Positions 1 through 9,264 of a DNA stretch of 64,000 nt are shown here, piece by piece. Below the pieces are notes generated by a model that saw only the letters and a list, made by a program, of their open reading frames with translations, was not told the origin of the DNA and did not search any database. This DNA is from JADZAI01 sp964390465. Its GTDB lineage: Bacteria > Pseudomonadota > Alphaproteobacteria > Micropepsales > Micropepsaceae. A program made the translations under genes and the position numbers. Positions within the stretch are counted from its first letter, which is position 1. Every line of letters begins with the position of its first letter. The DNA is taken from the NCBI GenBank assembly GCA_964390465.1, contig CAYMIJ010000006.1, positions 79,602 to 143,601 of the forward strand. The letters are read 5' to 3'.

Positions 1-756
1 TTTTTCAACCCCGACAGTCACGCCGGGTTCGAAGCGGACAAGGCGGTTTGCTTCCTGGGCAACCGTTTCAGCGATGCGGGATGCTTTCAGAAGTGATGCC
101 GCCGATTGCATTTCAGCGGGCACAGCGCCGTAGGTGACAGGTATTGGCGCGCCGGGATTTTCACCCTCGGCGCGGTAGTAATCGGCCAGCAGTGCATCCC
201 AAGACGTCACTGCGCTTTCATACTCCCATTGACAGGCCTCCTGCCGTTCAGGGGTCATACCAGCGTTGTCGGCGGACTCCTTGAAGGCATCAGGGTCGGC
301 GCCCACCAGCATGCAGATGACGTTGTATGCCCGCTGCGAGTCGAGCGAATGTTCATCAGAAGCGTCGAAGCCTCCGTTCTGCTCGTCGTTAAATTCGCCA
401 CTGGCAAAATAGTCGTCGGCGACGGATTTGATCATTGTGTCCAAAACTGGGTCAGCTTCCGTGCGGATCATGGTGATATTGGCCAGTGTATCGACGGCGT
501 CCTCTTCACGGCCCGCAATAGGGATACCGAACTCGGAAACAATCCCGTGCCCAATTTCGTGAAACATCATATTCACAACGTTCCCAAGAATATATGCCGC
601 CACCTCGCCTGAATCGTATCCGCCAGTGAGATCAGGATTGTTATCAAGGTAGGTGACGGTAGCGCGATAAGCGTCGGTGTAGGGCATGGATGATTCTGCC
701 TCGACGCGCACCAGCCCTGCCAGTGCCGCACAAACAATTACAATGACCCGTTTCAT
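1..756 (-). CDS. DUF4344 putative metallopeptidase (C-terminus cut by window edge)
   Basis: The minus-strand reading frame starts at the ATG at 756-754 and is still open at base 1, so 252 residues are visible and the C-terminus is missing. An N-terminal hydrophobic stretch (residues about 4-16) looks like a secretion signal, so the mature protein is probably periplasmic. Residues 66-70 read HEIGH, a zinc-peptidase HExxH motif, followed by an acidic REED segment. That combination, and the MMFHEIGH context, matches the DUF4344 family of putative zinc metallopeptidases. The substrate of this family is not known to me. The gene is divergent from the phosphofructokinase gene. Confidence 0.8.
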   Translation of the reverse strand, partial: MKRVIVIVCAALAGLVRVEAESSMPYTDAYRATVTYLDNNPDLTGGYDSGEVAAYILGNVVNMMFHEIGHGIVSEFGIPIAGREEDAVDTLANITMIRTEADPVLDTMIKSVADDYFASGEFNDEQNGGFDASDEHSLDSQRAYNVICMLVGADPDAFKESADNAGMTPERQEACQWEYESAVTSWDALLADYYRAEGENPGAPIPVTYGAVPAEMQSAASLLKASRIAETVAQEANRLVRFEPGVTVGVEK

Positions 757-887
757 GCCATATCCCGTGAACAGCCGAACCATGCATTAAGAACCAAGCT
801 GAGCAAGCAACCGTCACGAGTGATGTGGCAATTCCTGAAGGGGCATGTCAACGTGCTGCATTCGCTGGTTTTCTGGCTGGAGCAAGA

Positions 888-2036
888 ATGAAACTGGGCT
901 TGCTGACCGGCGGCGGTGACGTGCCGGGACTCAATGTCGCGATCAAGACCGTGGTGCGCGCGGCGCATCAGCGCGGCTGGAATGTGCTGGGCCTGCGCCG
1001 GGGCTGGGAGGCGCTGGTGCGGTTCGATGCGCAGGACGCCGATGCAGCCCAGTGGCTGACCGCGCTGACGCCAGAGCGGGTGCGCACCATCGACCGCACG
1101 GGCGGCACCATTCTGCACACCTCGCGCATCGACCCGCATATGATGAAGCCCGATCTGCTGCCGCCCCGTCTGGCCCATATGCAGCCGGGCGCAAACGGCC
1201 TGATCGACACGACCCCGCATGTGCTGCGCGCGATTGCAACGCTTCAGCTTGACGCGCTGATCGTGATCGGCGGCGACGGCACGCTGCGCTATGCCGCGCA
1301 TCTGGCCAAAGCAGGCGTGCCCATCGTCGCCTTTGCCAAGACGATGGACAATGACGTGTTCGGCACCGACATGTGCATCGGCTTTTCCACCGCCGTGACG
1401 CGCTCGGTTGAGGCGATCACTGCGCTGCGCACCACGGCGGGCAGTCATGAACGAGTGCTGATCGTTGAACTGTTCGGGCGTCGGTCGGGTGAGACTGCGC
1501 TGATTTCAGGCATGCTGGCCGATGCCGACCGCACGCTGATTGCCGAGGTCGCCGTCGATGCGGACAGGCTGGCGCGACTGATCGCCGGGGATCATGCGGC
1601 GAACCCTTCGCATTATGCGGTGATCGTGACCGCCGAGGGCGCGCGGCTGGAAGGCGGCGGCGAGGTGGTGCATGGCGCACAGGATTCCTATGGCCGCCAG
1701 CGGCTGGGCGGAATCGGCGAAGTGCTGGGCGATGAGATCAAAACGCGCACAGGGCTCGACACCATCGTGCAGCGTCTTGCCTATATGATGCGATCCGGTG
1801 CGCCGGATTCATTCGACCGCATGCTCGCCATGGCCTATGCCGACTTCGCCGTGGAACAGATCGAGGCGCGACACTTCGGCACGTTCTGCGCCGTTGAGGC
1901 TGGGCGCTATAAGGCGCTGCCCATCGACACGGTCAGCGGCGGACAACGCTGCATCAATGTCGCGTCGATGTATGACACTGAGGCATACCGCCCGCGCATT
2001 GCGGGCATTGCGGGACGGCCCGCGTTTCTTTCATGA
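888..2036 (+). CDS. 6-phosphofructokinase family protein
   Basis: The protein has 382 residues and phosphorylates fructose 6-phosphate. The N-terminal GGGDVPGLN loop is typical of the PfkA superfamily, and residues 128-132 are GGDGT. K151-TMDND is the equivalent of the E. coli PGTIDND loop, with Lys where E. coli has Gly124. Gly at the 104-equivalent (G131) argues for ATP as donor. Lys at the 124-equivalent is shared by PPi-dependent enzymes and by some ATP-dependent ones, so the donor is not settled from sequence. The start at 888 has a GGAG five bases upstream; an in-frame ATG at 825 has no good ribosome site. It opens a compact four-gene operon, with seven bases to the next gene. Confidence 0.85.
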   Translation: MKLGLLTGGGDVPGLNVAIKTVVRAAHQRGWNVLGLRRGWEALVRFDAQDADAAQWLTALTPERVRTIDRTGGTILHTSRIDPHMMKPDLLPPRLAHMQPGANGLIDTTPHVLRAIATLQLDALIVIGGDGTLRYAAHLAKAGVPIVAFAKTMDNDVFGTDMCIGFSTAVTRSVEAITALRTTAGSHERVLIVELFGRRSGETALISGMLADADRTLIAEVAVDADRLARLIAGDHAANPSHYAVIVTAEGARLEGGGEVVHGAQDSYGRQRLGGIGEVLGDEIKTRTGLDTIVQRLAYMMRSGAPDSFDRMLAMAYADFAVEQIEARHFGTFCAVEAGRYKALPIDTVSGGQRCINVASMYDTEAYRPRIAGIAGRPAFLS

Positions 2037-2043
2037 GGATCCT

Positions 2044-3201
2044 ATGAGTTTCAAGGCAGTACCAAGCGCGGCGATCAATGCCCATCTGGTGGGCGTGAAA
2101 GGCGGACGGGCAAAACTGGCGACACCCGCGATGGTGGTCGAGCTGGACGTTCTGAAGCGCAATATCGCGCTGATGATGGAGCTGTGCCGCGCGAAGGGCG
2201 TGGCATTGCGCCCTCATGCAAAAACGCACAAGAGCGCCGACATCGCCAAGATGCAGATCGCCAGCGGCGCGCTGGGCGTGTGCTGCGCCAAACTGGGTGA
2301 GGCCGAGGCACTGGCCGCAGAAGGCGTGGACAATATCCTTGTCACCTCACCCATCGCCGCCGCGCAGGCGCTGGAGCGCCTGGCCAGGCTGAATGCGGCA
2401 AGCGATGGGCTGATGGTGGTGGTCGATGCGCCCGAGATGGTGGCGAAACTGGGCGCGGCAGCGCGGGCCAGCGGGCGCACGCTCAAGGTTCTGGTGGACC
2501 TCGATGTCGGGTTGCATCGCACGGGTTGTCTGCCCGGTGAGCCGGCCTATGCACTGGCAGCAGCCGTGGCTTGTGAGGAAGGGCTCAGCTTTGAAGGGCT
2601 TCAGGCCTATGCCGGTCAGGTGCAACATGAAGGTGATGGCGCACAACGCCGCGCCAAATCACTCGCCTGCATGAAGCAGATGGCCGATGTGCGCGATGAA
2701 CTCACGCGCCGCAATCTGCCGCCGAAGATATTGTCGGGCGGCGGCACCGGCACGGTGCATATCGACCCAGACGCGAACGTGCTGACCGAATTGCAGGCGG
2801 GCAGCTATGTATTCATGGACCGCGAATATAACGAGGTGTGGACCAAGGCTGGCGAGGCCGCGCCGTTTGAGACGAGCCTTACCGTGCAATCGACGGTGAT
2901 CTCGGCCGCGCTGCCGCTGCTTGCCACCACCGATGCGGGGCTGAAATCATTTGCCTGTGATGCCGGACCGCCCAAGCTGCATGACGGCGCGGGACCAAGC
3001 GCCAATTATTTCTTCTTCGGTGACGAACAGGGCGGCATTCTGGCCGCGACGCCAGAAGACCGCCCGAATATCGGCGATGTGGTTTCGTGCATCGTGCCGC
3101 ACTGCGACCCGAGCGTGAACCTTTATGACGTGCTGCATGTGGTGGAAGACGACACGCTGGTGGCGCTGTGGCCGGTAACAGCGCGTGGTCGGAGCTTCTG
3201 A
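2044..3201 (+). CDS. D-threonine aldolase / D-serine dehydratase-like PLP enzyme
   Basis: The protein has 385 residues. An alanine-racemase-type TIM barrel carries RPHAK-THKS, with K60 the expected Schiff-base lysine for pyridoxal phosphate. The C-terminal domain carries H353-C-D355, matching the metal-binding His and Asp of D-threonine aldolases; D-serine dehydratases of this fold use His and Cys. The likely reaction is retro-aldol cleavage of a D-3-hydroxy amino acid to glycine and an aldehyde. The start at 2044 follows a GAGGAT site. The stop overlaps the next start (TGATG), so translation is probably coupled to the dimethylformamidase-like gene. Confidence 0.8.
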   Translation: MSFKAVPSAAINAHLVGVKGGRAKLATPAMVVELDVLKRNIALMMELCRAKGVALRPHAKTHKSADIAKMQIASGALGVCCAKLGEAEALAAEGVDNILVTSPIAAAQALERLARLNAASDGLMVVVDAPEMVAKLGAAARASGRTLKVLVDLDVGLHRTGCLPGEPAYALAAAVACEEGLSFEGLQAYAGQVQHEGDGAQRRAKSLACMKQMADVRDELTRRNLPPKILSGGGTGTVHIDPDANVLTELQAGSYVFMDREYNEVWTKAGEAAPFETSLTVQSTVISAALPLLATTDAGLKSFACDAGPPKLHDGAGPSANYFFFGDEQGGILAATPEDRPNIGDVVSCIVPHCDPSVNLYDVLHVVEDDTLVALWPVTARGRSF

Positions 3202-4721
3202 TGCTGGCCTGCTACACCAACACGCTGAGCGTGCGCGCTGGGGCGCGTTTTGATCTTCATGCCAGTGGCGAGGGCAAGGCCATTCTGGAAATCGCCCGCG
3301 TGGGCGCGGCGCGCCATGTCGTGCTGCGTGACGAGCTGGTGCTGCACGAACAGGCCGCGCCGGACCGCGCTGACATGCATGGCTGCAACTGGCCGGTGAC
3401 GAAAACCATCACCACAGGCAGCGACTGGCTGAGCGGTTATTATGACATCACGCTGACCGGCGCAGATGGCGAGATTTCGCACCATTTCATCTGCATACGG
3501 ACGAATAGGGCGCGCAGCAAAGCGCTTCTGGTGCTGAACACCAACACCTATCATTCTTACAATTACTGGGGCGGGGCCAACGCTTATTGCGATGTGACCG
3601 CGCTGATGAGCGGCAAGGCGCCACTGGATGTGGCGATGCAGGGGGCGATTGGCGTGCTGTCGGCCCGCAGACCCTTCGCGCAGAAGCTGATCGCCCCGCC
3701 AGAGGATGCGACGCGTCTGGTCAACCCGTACAAACGCGCTTTTGAGGAGCGCCCTTTTGCCGGTGACATGGCATGGATACGCCGCAACCGGCCATCGCCT
3801 TATGACGGGTCAGCAGGTTTCCTGCACAAATGGGAACACCGTTTCGCGGCCTGGGCCGAACGCGAAGGCCTCGTGCTGGATTATGCGACCGATCATGATC
3901 TTGAGGATCGTGCGGCGCTGGATGGTTATGCCTGCGTCATTCTGGTGGGGCACAGCGAATACTGGTCTGGCCCTGAGCGCGATACGCTGGAGCGGTTCGT
4001 CGATGGCGGCGGCAGGCTTGCGATCTTTTCCGGCAACACCGCCTTCTGGCGTGTGCGCTGGGAGGATGATGGCGCGCGTTACATCTGCCACAAATGGAAT
4101 GGCTTTGAGGCCGAACCTGAAGCTGGCGCCAACGGCACGCATCTGTGGTCGCATCCTGCCTTCGGACGTCCCGAAGCGGCAATCACCGGCCTTTCTTTTC
4201 TTTATGGCGGTTATCACCGCCTTGGCCTGTGCGCAGCGCGCGGTCAGGGTGGTTATACGGTCTATGACGACGCGCATTGGGCGCTGGAGGGCTGCGATCT
4301 CTATTACGGCGATGTGATCGGCGATGGCCTGCCGCTGATCGGCTATGAGAATGATGGCTGCCTGATCCGTTTTGATGAACGCAACCTGCCAGCGCCGGTC
4401 GCAACGCTTGGCGTGCCTGAGGGGCTGAACATCATCGCCATCGCGCCGGTGGCGTTCGGCGAGGATGCGCGCAGCCCCTATCACCCGATCATTCCGCCCG
4501 AGAAACTCGATGTCTGTGCCGGCATTGCCTATGCCGATGCCTCACCTGCCGCACAGGCGCGACAGTTGCGTGGCCATGCCGTGATGGCGAGCTTCACGCG
4601 CGGGCGCGGCGAAGTGTTCAATGGCGGCACCACCGAATGGGCGCACGGGTTGGCGGCCGATGACCCGTTCATCACGCGCATCACCCGAAACGTGCTGAAG
4701 CGCTTTGGTGCGATGACTTGA
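3201..4721 (+). CDS. N,N-dimethylformamidase large-subunit-like protein
   Basis: The protein has 506 residues. It begins with a short beta-rich segment and continues with the NTYHSYNYWGG signature seen in the large (beta) subunit family of iron-dependent N,N-dimethylformamidase, then GHSEYWS and DGGGRLAIFSGN, a flavodoxin-like core. The characterised enzyme is about 760 residues, so this protein lacks roughly 250, mainly at the N-terminal side. The family hydrolyses formamides; the true substrate here is unknown. Start and stop both overlap neighbours by the TGATG pattern, tying it to the aldolase-like gene before and the small gene after. Confidence 0.75.
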   Translation: MLACYTNTLSVRAGARFDLHASGEGKAILEIARVGAARHVVLRDELVLHEQAAPDRADMHGCNWPVTKTITTGSDWLSGYYDITLTGADGEISHHFICIRTNRARSKALLVLNTNTYHSYNYWGGANAYCDVTALMSGKAPLDVAMQGAIGVLSARRPFAQKLIAPPEDATRLVNPYKRAFEERPFAGDMAWIRRNRPSPYDGSAGFLHKWEHRFAAWAEREGLVLDYATDHDLEDRAALDGYACVILVGHSEYWSGPERDTLERFVDGGGRLAIFSGNTAFWRVRWEDDGARYICHKWNGFEAEPEAGANGTHLWSHPAFGRPEAAITGLSFLYGGYHRLGLCAARGQGGYTVYDDAHWALEGCDLYYGDVIGDGLPLIGYENDGCLIRFDERNLPAPVATLGVPEGLNIIAIAPVAFGEDARSPYHPIIPPEKLDVCAGIAYADASPAAQARQLRGHAVMASFTRGRGEVFNGGTTEWAHGLAADDPFITRITRNVLKRFGAMT

Positions 4722-5062
4722 TGAAGACCGGCCCCGATCAATGGGATGAACGGCACTGGAGCGTGGCGCACCGCGTGTCCAAGAGTGTGGATATTCCCGA
4801 CACAGACAAAGCGCTACACAAACGCATCATGCGGTTCTGCAAGGCCGAGTCCGGCGGGCACGACAAGGACAGTGGCGCATGGTGGTTCGGCGGTGCTGTG
4901 CTGGAACCACACTGGAAAGACGGGCAGCTGCATCTTCTCGCCTTCTCATCGGGCGAGGATGGTTTCCAGTCTCTGCATCACCTGATCGAACAGATCGCAG
5001 CGCATCTGGGCGATGCCGCCGCGATGACCCGCTGGAAGCGACTGAAGCACCGCAAGCTTTGA
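4721..5062 (+). CDS. Conserved-looking small protein of unknown function
   Basis: The 113-residue soluble protein starts inside the stop of the dimethylformamidase-like gene (TGATG overlap) and is the last gene of the operon. It is rich in Trp and His, with patches DQWDERHW, GAWWFGG and a basic C-terminus RWKRLKHRKL. I see no signal peptide, membrane segment or known motif. The position suggests a partner of the upstream hydrolase. Known dimethylformamidases have a small subunit of about 130 residues, but I see no resemblance to it, so this is only a positional guess. Confidence 0.7.
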   Translation: MKTGPDQWDERHWSVAHRVSKSVDIPDTDKALHKRIMRFCKAESGGHDKDSGAWWFGGAVLEPHWKDGQLHLLAFSSGEDGFQSLHHLIEQIAAHLGDAAAMTRWKRLKHRKL

Positions 5063-5074
5063 GCGAAAATGAAA

Positions 5075-5100
5075 AACCCGCGCCGATCAAGGCGCGGGTT
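5075..5100. terminator. Bidirectional intrinsic terminator
   Basis: A perfect 10-bp GC-rich stem (AACCCGCGCC / GGCGCGGGTT) with a six-base GATCAA loop lies between the convergent ends of the 113-residue gene and the TonB receptor gene. An A-run on the left side gives a U-tract for minus-strand transcripts, so it should serve both sides, better for the receptor. Confidence 0.85.
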
Positions 5101-5125
5101 TCGCTTTCAACCACAGAACAGGGAA

Positions 5126-8100
5126 TTACTTCCCGTCGCCGCCCAATCGCACGGATACGCCCGCGAAGAAGAAGCGGCCAATGGGGCCCGTCGGTGTGGC
5201 AGTAGAACCAACCGTTGGCTGTTGATCAAACAGATTGTTGACACCGCCATAAAGCTCGACGCTCTCATCAATCGTGTACCTCACATTGAGACTGTGCTCG
5301 TGCTTGGCCTTGGTAAAGGGAAGTTCCTGCTGGTCTGGCTTCGCGGCATAGGCAGTCTTTTCAAGAACCAGCAACCCAGTGCGGTACACATAGCCATAAC
5401 CGACTGACCACTTGTCGTTCGACCACTCAAGCCCGAAATTGACGGCCCACTTTGGCGCGCCATTGCCAAGAAGTGTGGAAGCTTCGCCGACCTCGTCATC
5501 ATAAACGCCGCCGACGGTTGTCTGCAGGCTCAATGTTTCGAGCCAGCTGCCAACGGCCTTGAGGTGGATTTTGCCCAAATCCTCATCGCCGCCCACCAGA
5601 TCAGCAAGATCGAAGCGGTAATGCCCTTCAAAGTCGATGCCTGAGGACTTGAACGACGCGATATTGACCGCCTGAACAGTCAGAGAATCGAGCTGACCCA
5701 AAGGCCGCTGCGGTGTGACTTCAGCAGGCGTCACACGGCTGAGAAGCACGCAGTAATCGTTGACGAGCGAGGGCGCGTCATAACAGGCGTTGATGATGTC
5801 CTGAGATGACGGCGTGATGATGCCGTCCTCAATCTCAACCTTCCAGTAATCGACTGACAGGGACAGGCCTTCGATGAAGCTGGGGCGGATGACGGCACCG
5901 AATGTGAGCGTATCTGCAGTTTCTGATTTCAGCCCGGTATTGCCGCGCACAAGACCTGGGAACGAAGCCGTGAGCTGGCCGTTGAACGTCGCAGTTGAAT
6001 CAGCTGCAATGGTAAGCGCCGTCAGGGCTGCATCACAGTTGGCGGGGCGGAACGAGGTGCCTTGATTGCGCCTCGTCTGATCACAGGGATCCTGCGGCAG
6101 GTAGAACGACTGCTGTTCCGGTGTGAACAGTTCGCCAATGTTCGGGGCACGGACTGCGCGCGCATAAGACGCACGGAAGCGGATGTCTTCCACTGGCGCC
6201 CACAAACCCGCCACTGTCCAGCTGAAGGTTTCACCCGCAGTTGAATAACGTGCCCAACGCCCGGACACATTCAGCGACAGCTCTTTGGCGAAGGTCGCAT
6301 CCTTCAAAATCGGGAACAGCAACTCACCGAAGGCTTCAAAGGCTTCATAGCTGCCCACCGTATTCTTCAGCTTATTGCCGAAGGTATAGCCCGCGGTGAA
6401 AATGGGGTCAGGCAGGTTTTCGGAATGCTCACGCCGCCATTCCAGGCCCACCGCCGTCTTGATGGGACCGCCTGGCAGTTCGAACCATGCACCCGTGTCA
6501 TAGTTCAGGACTGCCGACGCCACCTGCTGTTCAAGCAGCTCCTTCGTAGGCGTATCCTGAAGAATCCAGGCCTGCGCTTCCTTTGAGATCGGGCCGTCCT
6601 GGAAGATATTGATCGGGACACACCCGCTGTTCGGGCCGGGGGTGAACGTGTTTCCGATCGGCAGCGTACCATTGGTGTTCAGATCAGGCTGCGCATCATT
6701 CGGGAACACATCACTGCGGCAGACAATCTGCCCAGAGGGCAGCCTGTAGGCGTCCATCGCCGCGAACCAGCGGTCATTGAGACGATTGCCGAGCGACAGC
6801 GTTCTCGATGTCGTGTTCCCGAAATTGTAGGACACTTCATAAGACAGATGATCGTTCAGATCTCCATCAAAGCCCACAACGAACCGGTAGGTGTCGCGGG
6901 TCGTGTTCGCCCCGCGATAACCAAGATCAAGGTTGTCGCGATTGGCAAAGTAGTAATCACCAAGCGCCGGGTCATAGCCAAGTGCGCCAGCCGGAATGGG
7001 CGTGACATTATCGCGGATGGCCTGCGGCAGATAGGGATTGTCAAAGCGCACTGGCAGCAGGAAGTCGAAGCTGGGCTGAAAATGCGACTGTGAACGGTTG
7101 CGCACAAATTTCAGCTCGGTGAAGAAGCGCGCCTTTGGGGATATCTGATAGTCACCCATGATGTTCAGTGACATGACATTCTGCGCGGGCATGACTTCCG
7201 TTGCATAACGCGCAACCGGCGTTGAGTTGCCGCCCTGCTGGAACGGTGCGCTGAGGGGGTTGCCGGGGTCACGCGGCACGCCGGAACCGACATAAGCACC
7301 GGTGAGATAGATGCCGAAGATACCATCCATACCGATGACAACACTGTCGGGTGCGCTGTCGAAATAGCGCACGTCACGCAGATAAACTTTGTCCGGGATG
7401 GCAAGGTCATCACCTGCCACCGCTGCCTCGGCGGGGTTGTCGACCAGCAAGTAGGACGTTCCTTCAGCTGTGAATTCGCGGTCTGCCGGGAACAAAGGCA
7501 GCTGACGGCGATAGGCCCCCGAGATCATCAGATGCCCGCGGTCGTCATCTGTGGAAACGCCATAAGTGATGTCGGCACTATAAGCGTCGGCATCACCACG
7601 GCTCGACACCCCGTAGTCGAAGTTGAAGGCATAGCCTTCAAACTTGCGTTTCAGAATGAAGTTGACGGCACCCGTGACAGCATCAGCGCCGTAGAGCGCA
7701 GAAGCACCACCCGTCAGGACATCCACGCGATCAATCAACGCGGACGGAATGGTGTTGATATCAACCGACGTGTCCCCGGTGGATGAACCCACATGGCGAC
7801 GCCCATTCACCAGCACCAGTGTGCGGTTGGTGCCGAGATTGCGCAGGTTCAGGACATTGAGGCCCTCGCCCACGCCACCACCACGCGCCATGGTCGAGCT
7901 GGACTGGTCGATCGAGCCAAGCAGCGCCGGCAATGTATCAAGCGTTTCGATGATGTTCGCGTTGCCGCTGTATTTCAGCTCGCTGCCTGTCACCGTGGTG
8001 ATCGGCTGGGGGGATGTCAGGCCGGGCTGACGCACACGCGAGCCGGTCACGACGATGGTCTCGGCTGAGGCGGCTTCTGGCTTGGCGGCTTCAGCAGGTT

Positions 8101-8245
8101 TTTCTGTTTCGGCAGGCTGCGCGGCGGCGGGTTGCGGCGCTGGCTGAGGTGTCTGCGCCTGAGCCTGAAACAGCAAGGCCGTGATGGCGCAGCTTCCCAT
8201 CAAACCAGCGAGCGCATGGATGCGGTGGATTGGTACAGTCGTCAT
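5126..8245 (-). CDS. TonB-dependent outer-membrane receptor
   Basis: The 1039-residue protein has a signal peptide (cleavage near AQAQ-TP, residue about 31) and then a low-complexity Pro/Ala/Glu linker to about residue 62. The TonB box is ETIVVTGSR. The plug domain follows, with LRNLGTNRTLVLVNGRR and the end-of-plug motif GGASALYGADAVTGAVNFILKR, then a large 22-strand-type barrel ending in the aromatic C-terminal strand FFFAGVSVRLGG. It imports an unknown substrate through TonB energy. The GRR, SALYGADA and long-barrel features resemble the carbohydrate or peptide type receptors abundant in Caulobacter-like bacteria, rather than classic siderophore receptors. AGGGGG precedes the ATG by five bases. 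Confidence 0.93.
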   Translation of the reverse strand: MTTVPIHRIHALAGLMGSCAITALLFQAQAQTPQPAPQPAAAQPAETEKPAEAAKPEAASAETIVVTGSRVRQPGLTSPQPITTVTGSELKYSGNANIIETLDTLPALLGSIDQSSSTMARGGGVGEGLNVLNLRNLGTNRTLVLVNGRRHVGSSTGDTSVDINTIPSALIDRVDVLTGGASALYGADAVTGAVNFILKRKFEGYAFNFDYGVSSRGDADAYSADITYGVSTDDDRGHLMISGAYRRQLPLFPADREFTAEGTSYLLVDNPAEAAVAGDDLAIPDKVYLRDVRYFDSAPDSVVIGMDGIFGIYLTGAYVGSGVPRDPGNPLSAPFQQGGNSTPVARYATEVMPAQNVMSLNIMGDYQISPKARFFTELKFVRNRSQSHFQPSFDFLLPVRFDNPYLPQAIRDNVTPIPAGALGYDPALGDYYFANRDNLDLGYRGANTTRDTYRFVVGFDGDLNDHLSYEVSYNFGNTTSRTLSLGNRLNDRWFAAMDAYRLPSGQIVCRSDVFPNDAQPDLNTNGTLPIGNTFTPGPNSGCVPINIFQDGPISKEAQAWILQDTPTKELLEQQVASAVLNYDTGAWFELPGGPIKTAVGLEWRREHSENLPDPIFTAGYTFGNKLKNTVGSYEAFEAFGELLFPILKDATFAKELSLNVSGRWARYSTAGETFSWTVAGLWAPVEDIRFRASYARAVRAPNIGELFTPEQQSFYLPQDPCDQTRRNQGTSFRPANCDAALTALTIAADSTATFNGQLTASFPGLVRGNTGLKSETADTLTFGAVIRPSFIEGLSLSVDYWKVEIEDGIITPSSQDIINACYDAPSLVNDYCVLLSRVTPAEVTPQRPLGQLDSLTVQAVNIASFKSSGIDFEGHYRFDLADLVGGDEDLGKIHLKAVGSWLETLSLQTTVGGVYDDEVGEASTLLGNGAPKWAVNFGLEWSNDKWSVGYGYVYRTGLLVLEKTAYAAKPDQQELPFTKAKHEHSLNVRYTIDESVELYGGVNNLFDQQPTVGSTATPTGPIGRFFFAGVSVRLGGDGK

Positions 8246-8379
8246 GTAGCCCCCTTTGGCGTTGCCAACTCGATAGAAAGAACGGCCCCGTGCGCACTTT
8301 CCGTCGCATCACAGACTTGTGACATATGAACAATCTAGCAAGTAAAGAAATCGCGAGCCAGCTTGGCCCGATATCTGGA

Positions 8380-9150
8380 TCAGGTGATGGTTGCGCCGCC
8401 GTCGATGACGAAGCCCTGCCCCGTGGCGAATGCGCCGGCCTTGGAAGCCAGGAATACCGCCATGCCCGCGATCTCGTCCGGGTCGCCGATGCGTTTCAGT
8501 GGCGCGTTCGATGTTGAGGCTTTCAGGATTTCAGGGCTTTCCCACAGATAGCGCGCGAAGTCGGTCTTGATGAGGCCGGGCGCAATGGCGTTGGCGCGGA
8601 TGTTGTGGCGGCCATATTCCACGGCGATGTTGCGGGCCACCTGGAAGTCCGCCGCCTTTGAGATGCCATAGGCACCCAGAATGCCTGAACCTTTCAGCCC
8701 GCCAATGGACGAGACGATGATGATCGCGCCGTCCTTGCGCTCCGTCATTTCAGGGATGACCATATTGCAGAGCCAGACGTTCGACTTGATGTTGTTCTGC
8801 ATGATCTTGTCGAAGGCCTCGTCAGGGCAGTCGGCCATCGAGCCGGCGAACGGATTGACCGCCGCATTGCAGACCAGAACGTCGATCGCCCCGAGCTGGC
8901 GGCGCGTTTCATTCACCAGATTCTGCAGCTGATCCTTGTAGCCGATATTGCACGGGATGCCGATGGCATGGCCGGGAAACGCCGCATTGATTTCGGCCGT
9001 GACAGCTTCCACCGCATCGGCCTTGCGGCTGGAGACCACCACCTTCGCGCCATGCTGGGCCATGCGATAGGCGATCGCCTTGCCAATGCCCTTGGTCGAG
9101 CCGGTGATGAGGGCGACCTTGCCTGAGAGGTCGAACAGCGTGTCTTTCAT
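8380..9150 (-). CDS. SDR family NAD(P)-dependent oxidoreductase
   Basis: The 256-residue classical short-chain dehydrogenase has a cofactor loop TGSTKGIG near residue 15, an NAAVNPFAG segment, an active-site Ser in VSSIGG and the catalytic YGISK. The C-terminal GFVIDGGATI is the usual SDR end. Arg/Lys after the second strand (SSRKAD) suggests NADP(H) preference. The substrate cannot be told. The ATG at 9150 is chosen because it is followed at once by the SDR fold; an upstream extension to 9216 would add a low-complexity leader. Confidence 0.88.
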   Translation of the reverse strand: MKDTLFDLSGKVALITGSTKGIGKAIAYRMAQHGAKVVVSSRKADAVEAVTAEINAAFPGHAIGIPCNIGYKDQLQNLVNETRRQLGAIDVLVCNAAVNPFAGSMADCPDEAFDKIMQNNIKSNVWLCNMVIPEMTERKDGAIIIVSSIGGLKGSGILGAYGISKAADFQVARNIAVEYGRHNIRANAIAPGLIKTDFARYLWESPEILKASTSNAPLKRIGDPDEIAGMAVFLASKAGAFATGQGFVIDGGATIT

Positions 9151-9264
9151 GGACGATTCCAGTGCGTATGGGTTGCAGTGCAGCGTGATGCTGCCGCCCC
9201 CGCTGCCCCTTGTCAAAGTGACGCAAGGGGCAGTTTTCGGGCAAAAACACCTTCTTTACCAAGG

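Noticed and set aside
4721..5062. Call as dimethylformamidase small subunit
   Set aside because: Gene order is opposite to the known enzyme and no sequence resemblance is visible, so only position supports it.
8309..8322. TCACA-GACT-TGTGA inverted repeat upstream of the TonB receptor gene as a CRP/FNR site
   Set aside because: The arms are in reversed order and wrong spacing for CRP (TGTGA-N6-TCACA). It may be a minor hairpin only.
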